Source: Nanobdellota archaeon
Lineage (GTDB): Archaea > Nanobdellota > Nanobdellia > Woesearchaeales > GW2011-AR9
DNA: 5,323 bases
Assembly: GCA_018812355.1 (NCBI GenBank)
Contig: JAHJDQ010000051.1
Location: 1-5,323, forward strand
Direction of reading: 5' to 3'
Below the pieces are notes generated by a model that saw only the letters and a list, made by a program, of their open reading frames with translations, was not told the DNA's origin and did no database searches. Positions 5,138-5,323 of this stretch are shown here, piece after piece (the stretch's first letter is position 1; every line of letters starts with the position of its first letter). The position numbers and the translations under genes were made by a program.

Positions 5138-5323
5138 CTAACTCTCCGCTTCTGCTCTGACATACTCATACTCTTCAATAAACTTCTTTGCTAATGCTTT
5201 ATCCTTAATAATCAAAACATTCTCATCATTACGAGTATCACCACCAGCAGAAGGATTAAAAGAACCAGTAATCACCGTTTCAGAATCAACAATAAAAACC
5301 TTGTGATGCATATTTTGTTTATT
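5138..5323 (-). CDS. Phospholipase D/HKD-family protein, C-terminal part only
   Basis: Only the last 61 residues lie in the window; the 5' part is beyond the right edge. They contain a complete HKD motif: H6-x-K8-x4-D13-x6-G20-S21-x-N23 (numbered from the first visible residue), followed by GGDTRNDENVLII, as expected after the last HKD of this superfamily. Members include phosphodiesterases acting on phospholipids and Nuc/BfiI-type DNA endonucleases; the active-site His forms a phospho-enzyme intermediate. Whether this is a one-HKD nuclease-like protein or the second half of a two-HKD protein cannot be seen. The context next to DNA ligase and PolX would suit a nuclease, but that is inference. 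The stop is directly adjacent to the ligase stop, so the 3' ends of the two transcripts must overlap. Confidence 0.85.
   Translation of the reverse strand, partial: NKQNMHHKVFIVDSETVITGSFNPSAGGDTRNDENVLIIKDKALAKKFIEEYEYVRAEAES

Noticed and set aside
1..5323. Search by eye for tRNA, rRNA, CRISPR repeats, insertion-sequence ends, attachment sites and long tandem repeats.
   Set aside because: No such structure was seen; small RNAs without strong primary-sequence signals cannot be excluded by eye.

Overview
This 5.3-kb AT-rich window reads as archaeal chromosome, probably from a small-genome lineage such as DPANN (Woesearchaeota or Pacearchaeota-like). The evidence is an archaeal-type ATP-dependent DNA ligase, a family X DNA polymerase with a PHP domain, a Ser-His signal-peptidase-like protein of the archaeal/eukaryotic type, and TATA/BRE-like boxes about 25-30 bp upstream of most starts, which implies leaderless transcripts. 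Packing is tight: one convergent pair is 6 bp apart and another abuts with no gap. The lineage call is inference; the archaeal call is well supported.

Layout. Positions 1-195 hold no supported gene and carry promoter-like elements. A small Cys-rich TRASH/YHS-like metal-binding protein (196-426, +) converges on polX (2136-433, -). Upstream of polX on the same strand are an unrecognised acidic 105-aa gene (2510-2193, -) and an S26-type signal-peptidase-like gene (3023-2547, -). A 102-bp divergent intergenic region (3024-3125) carries promoters for both strands and a 14-bp perfect palindrome. The plus strand then carries an unrecognised 88-aa protein with a C-terminal membrane segment (3126-3392) and the ATP-dependent DNA ligase (3431-5137). 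The ligase abuts the C-terminal end of a phospholipase D/HKD-family gene on the minus strand (5140-5138 is its stop), which runs off the right edge.

Functional reading. PolX (gap filling, probable 5'-dRP lyase, PHP phosphoesterase) and the ligase (nick sealing) are the synthesis and sealing steps of short-patch base excision repair or end repair, and they lie within 1.3 kb of each other. They have separate promoters and opposite strands, so this is a neighbourhood and not an operon. The small genes between them may be unrelated. I see no tRNA, rRNA, CRISPR array, insertion sequence or attachment site, and nothing that amounts to a clear new multi-gene system. The points most worth a second look are the palindromic candidate operator, the TRASH-like small protein and its two possible starts, the retained dRP-lyase lysine in PolX, and the two orphan small proteins.
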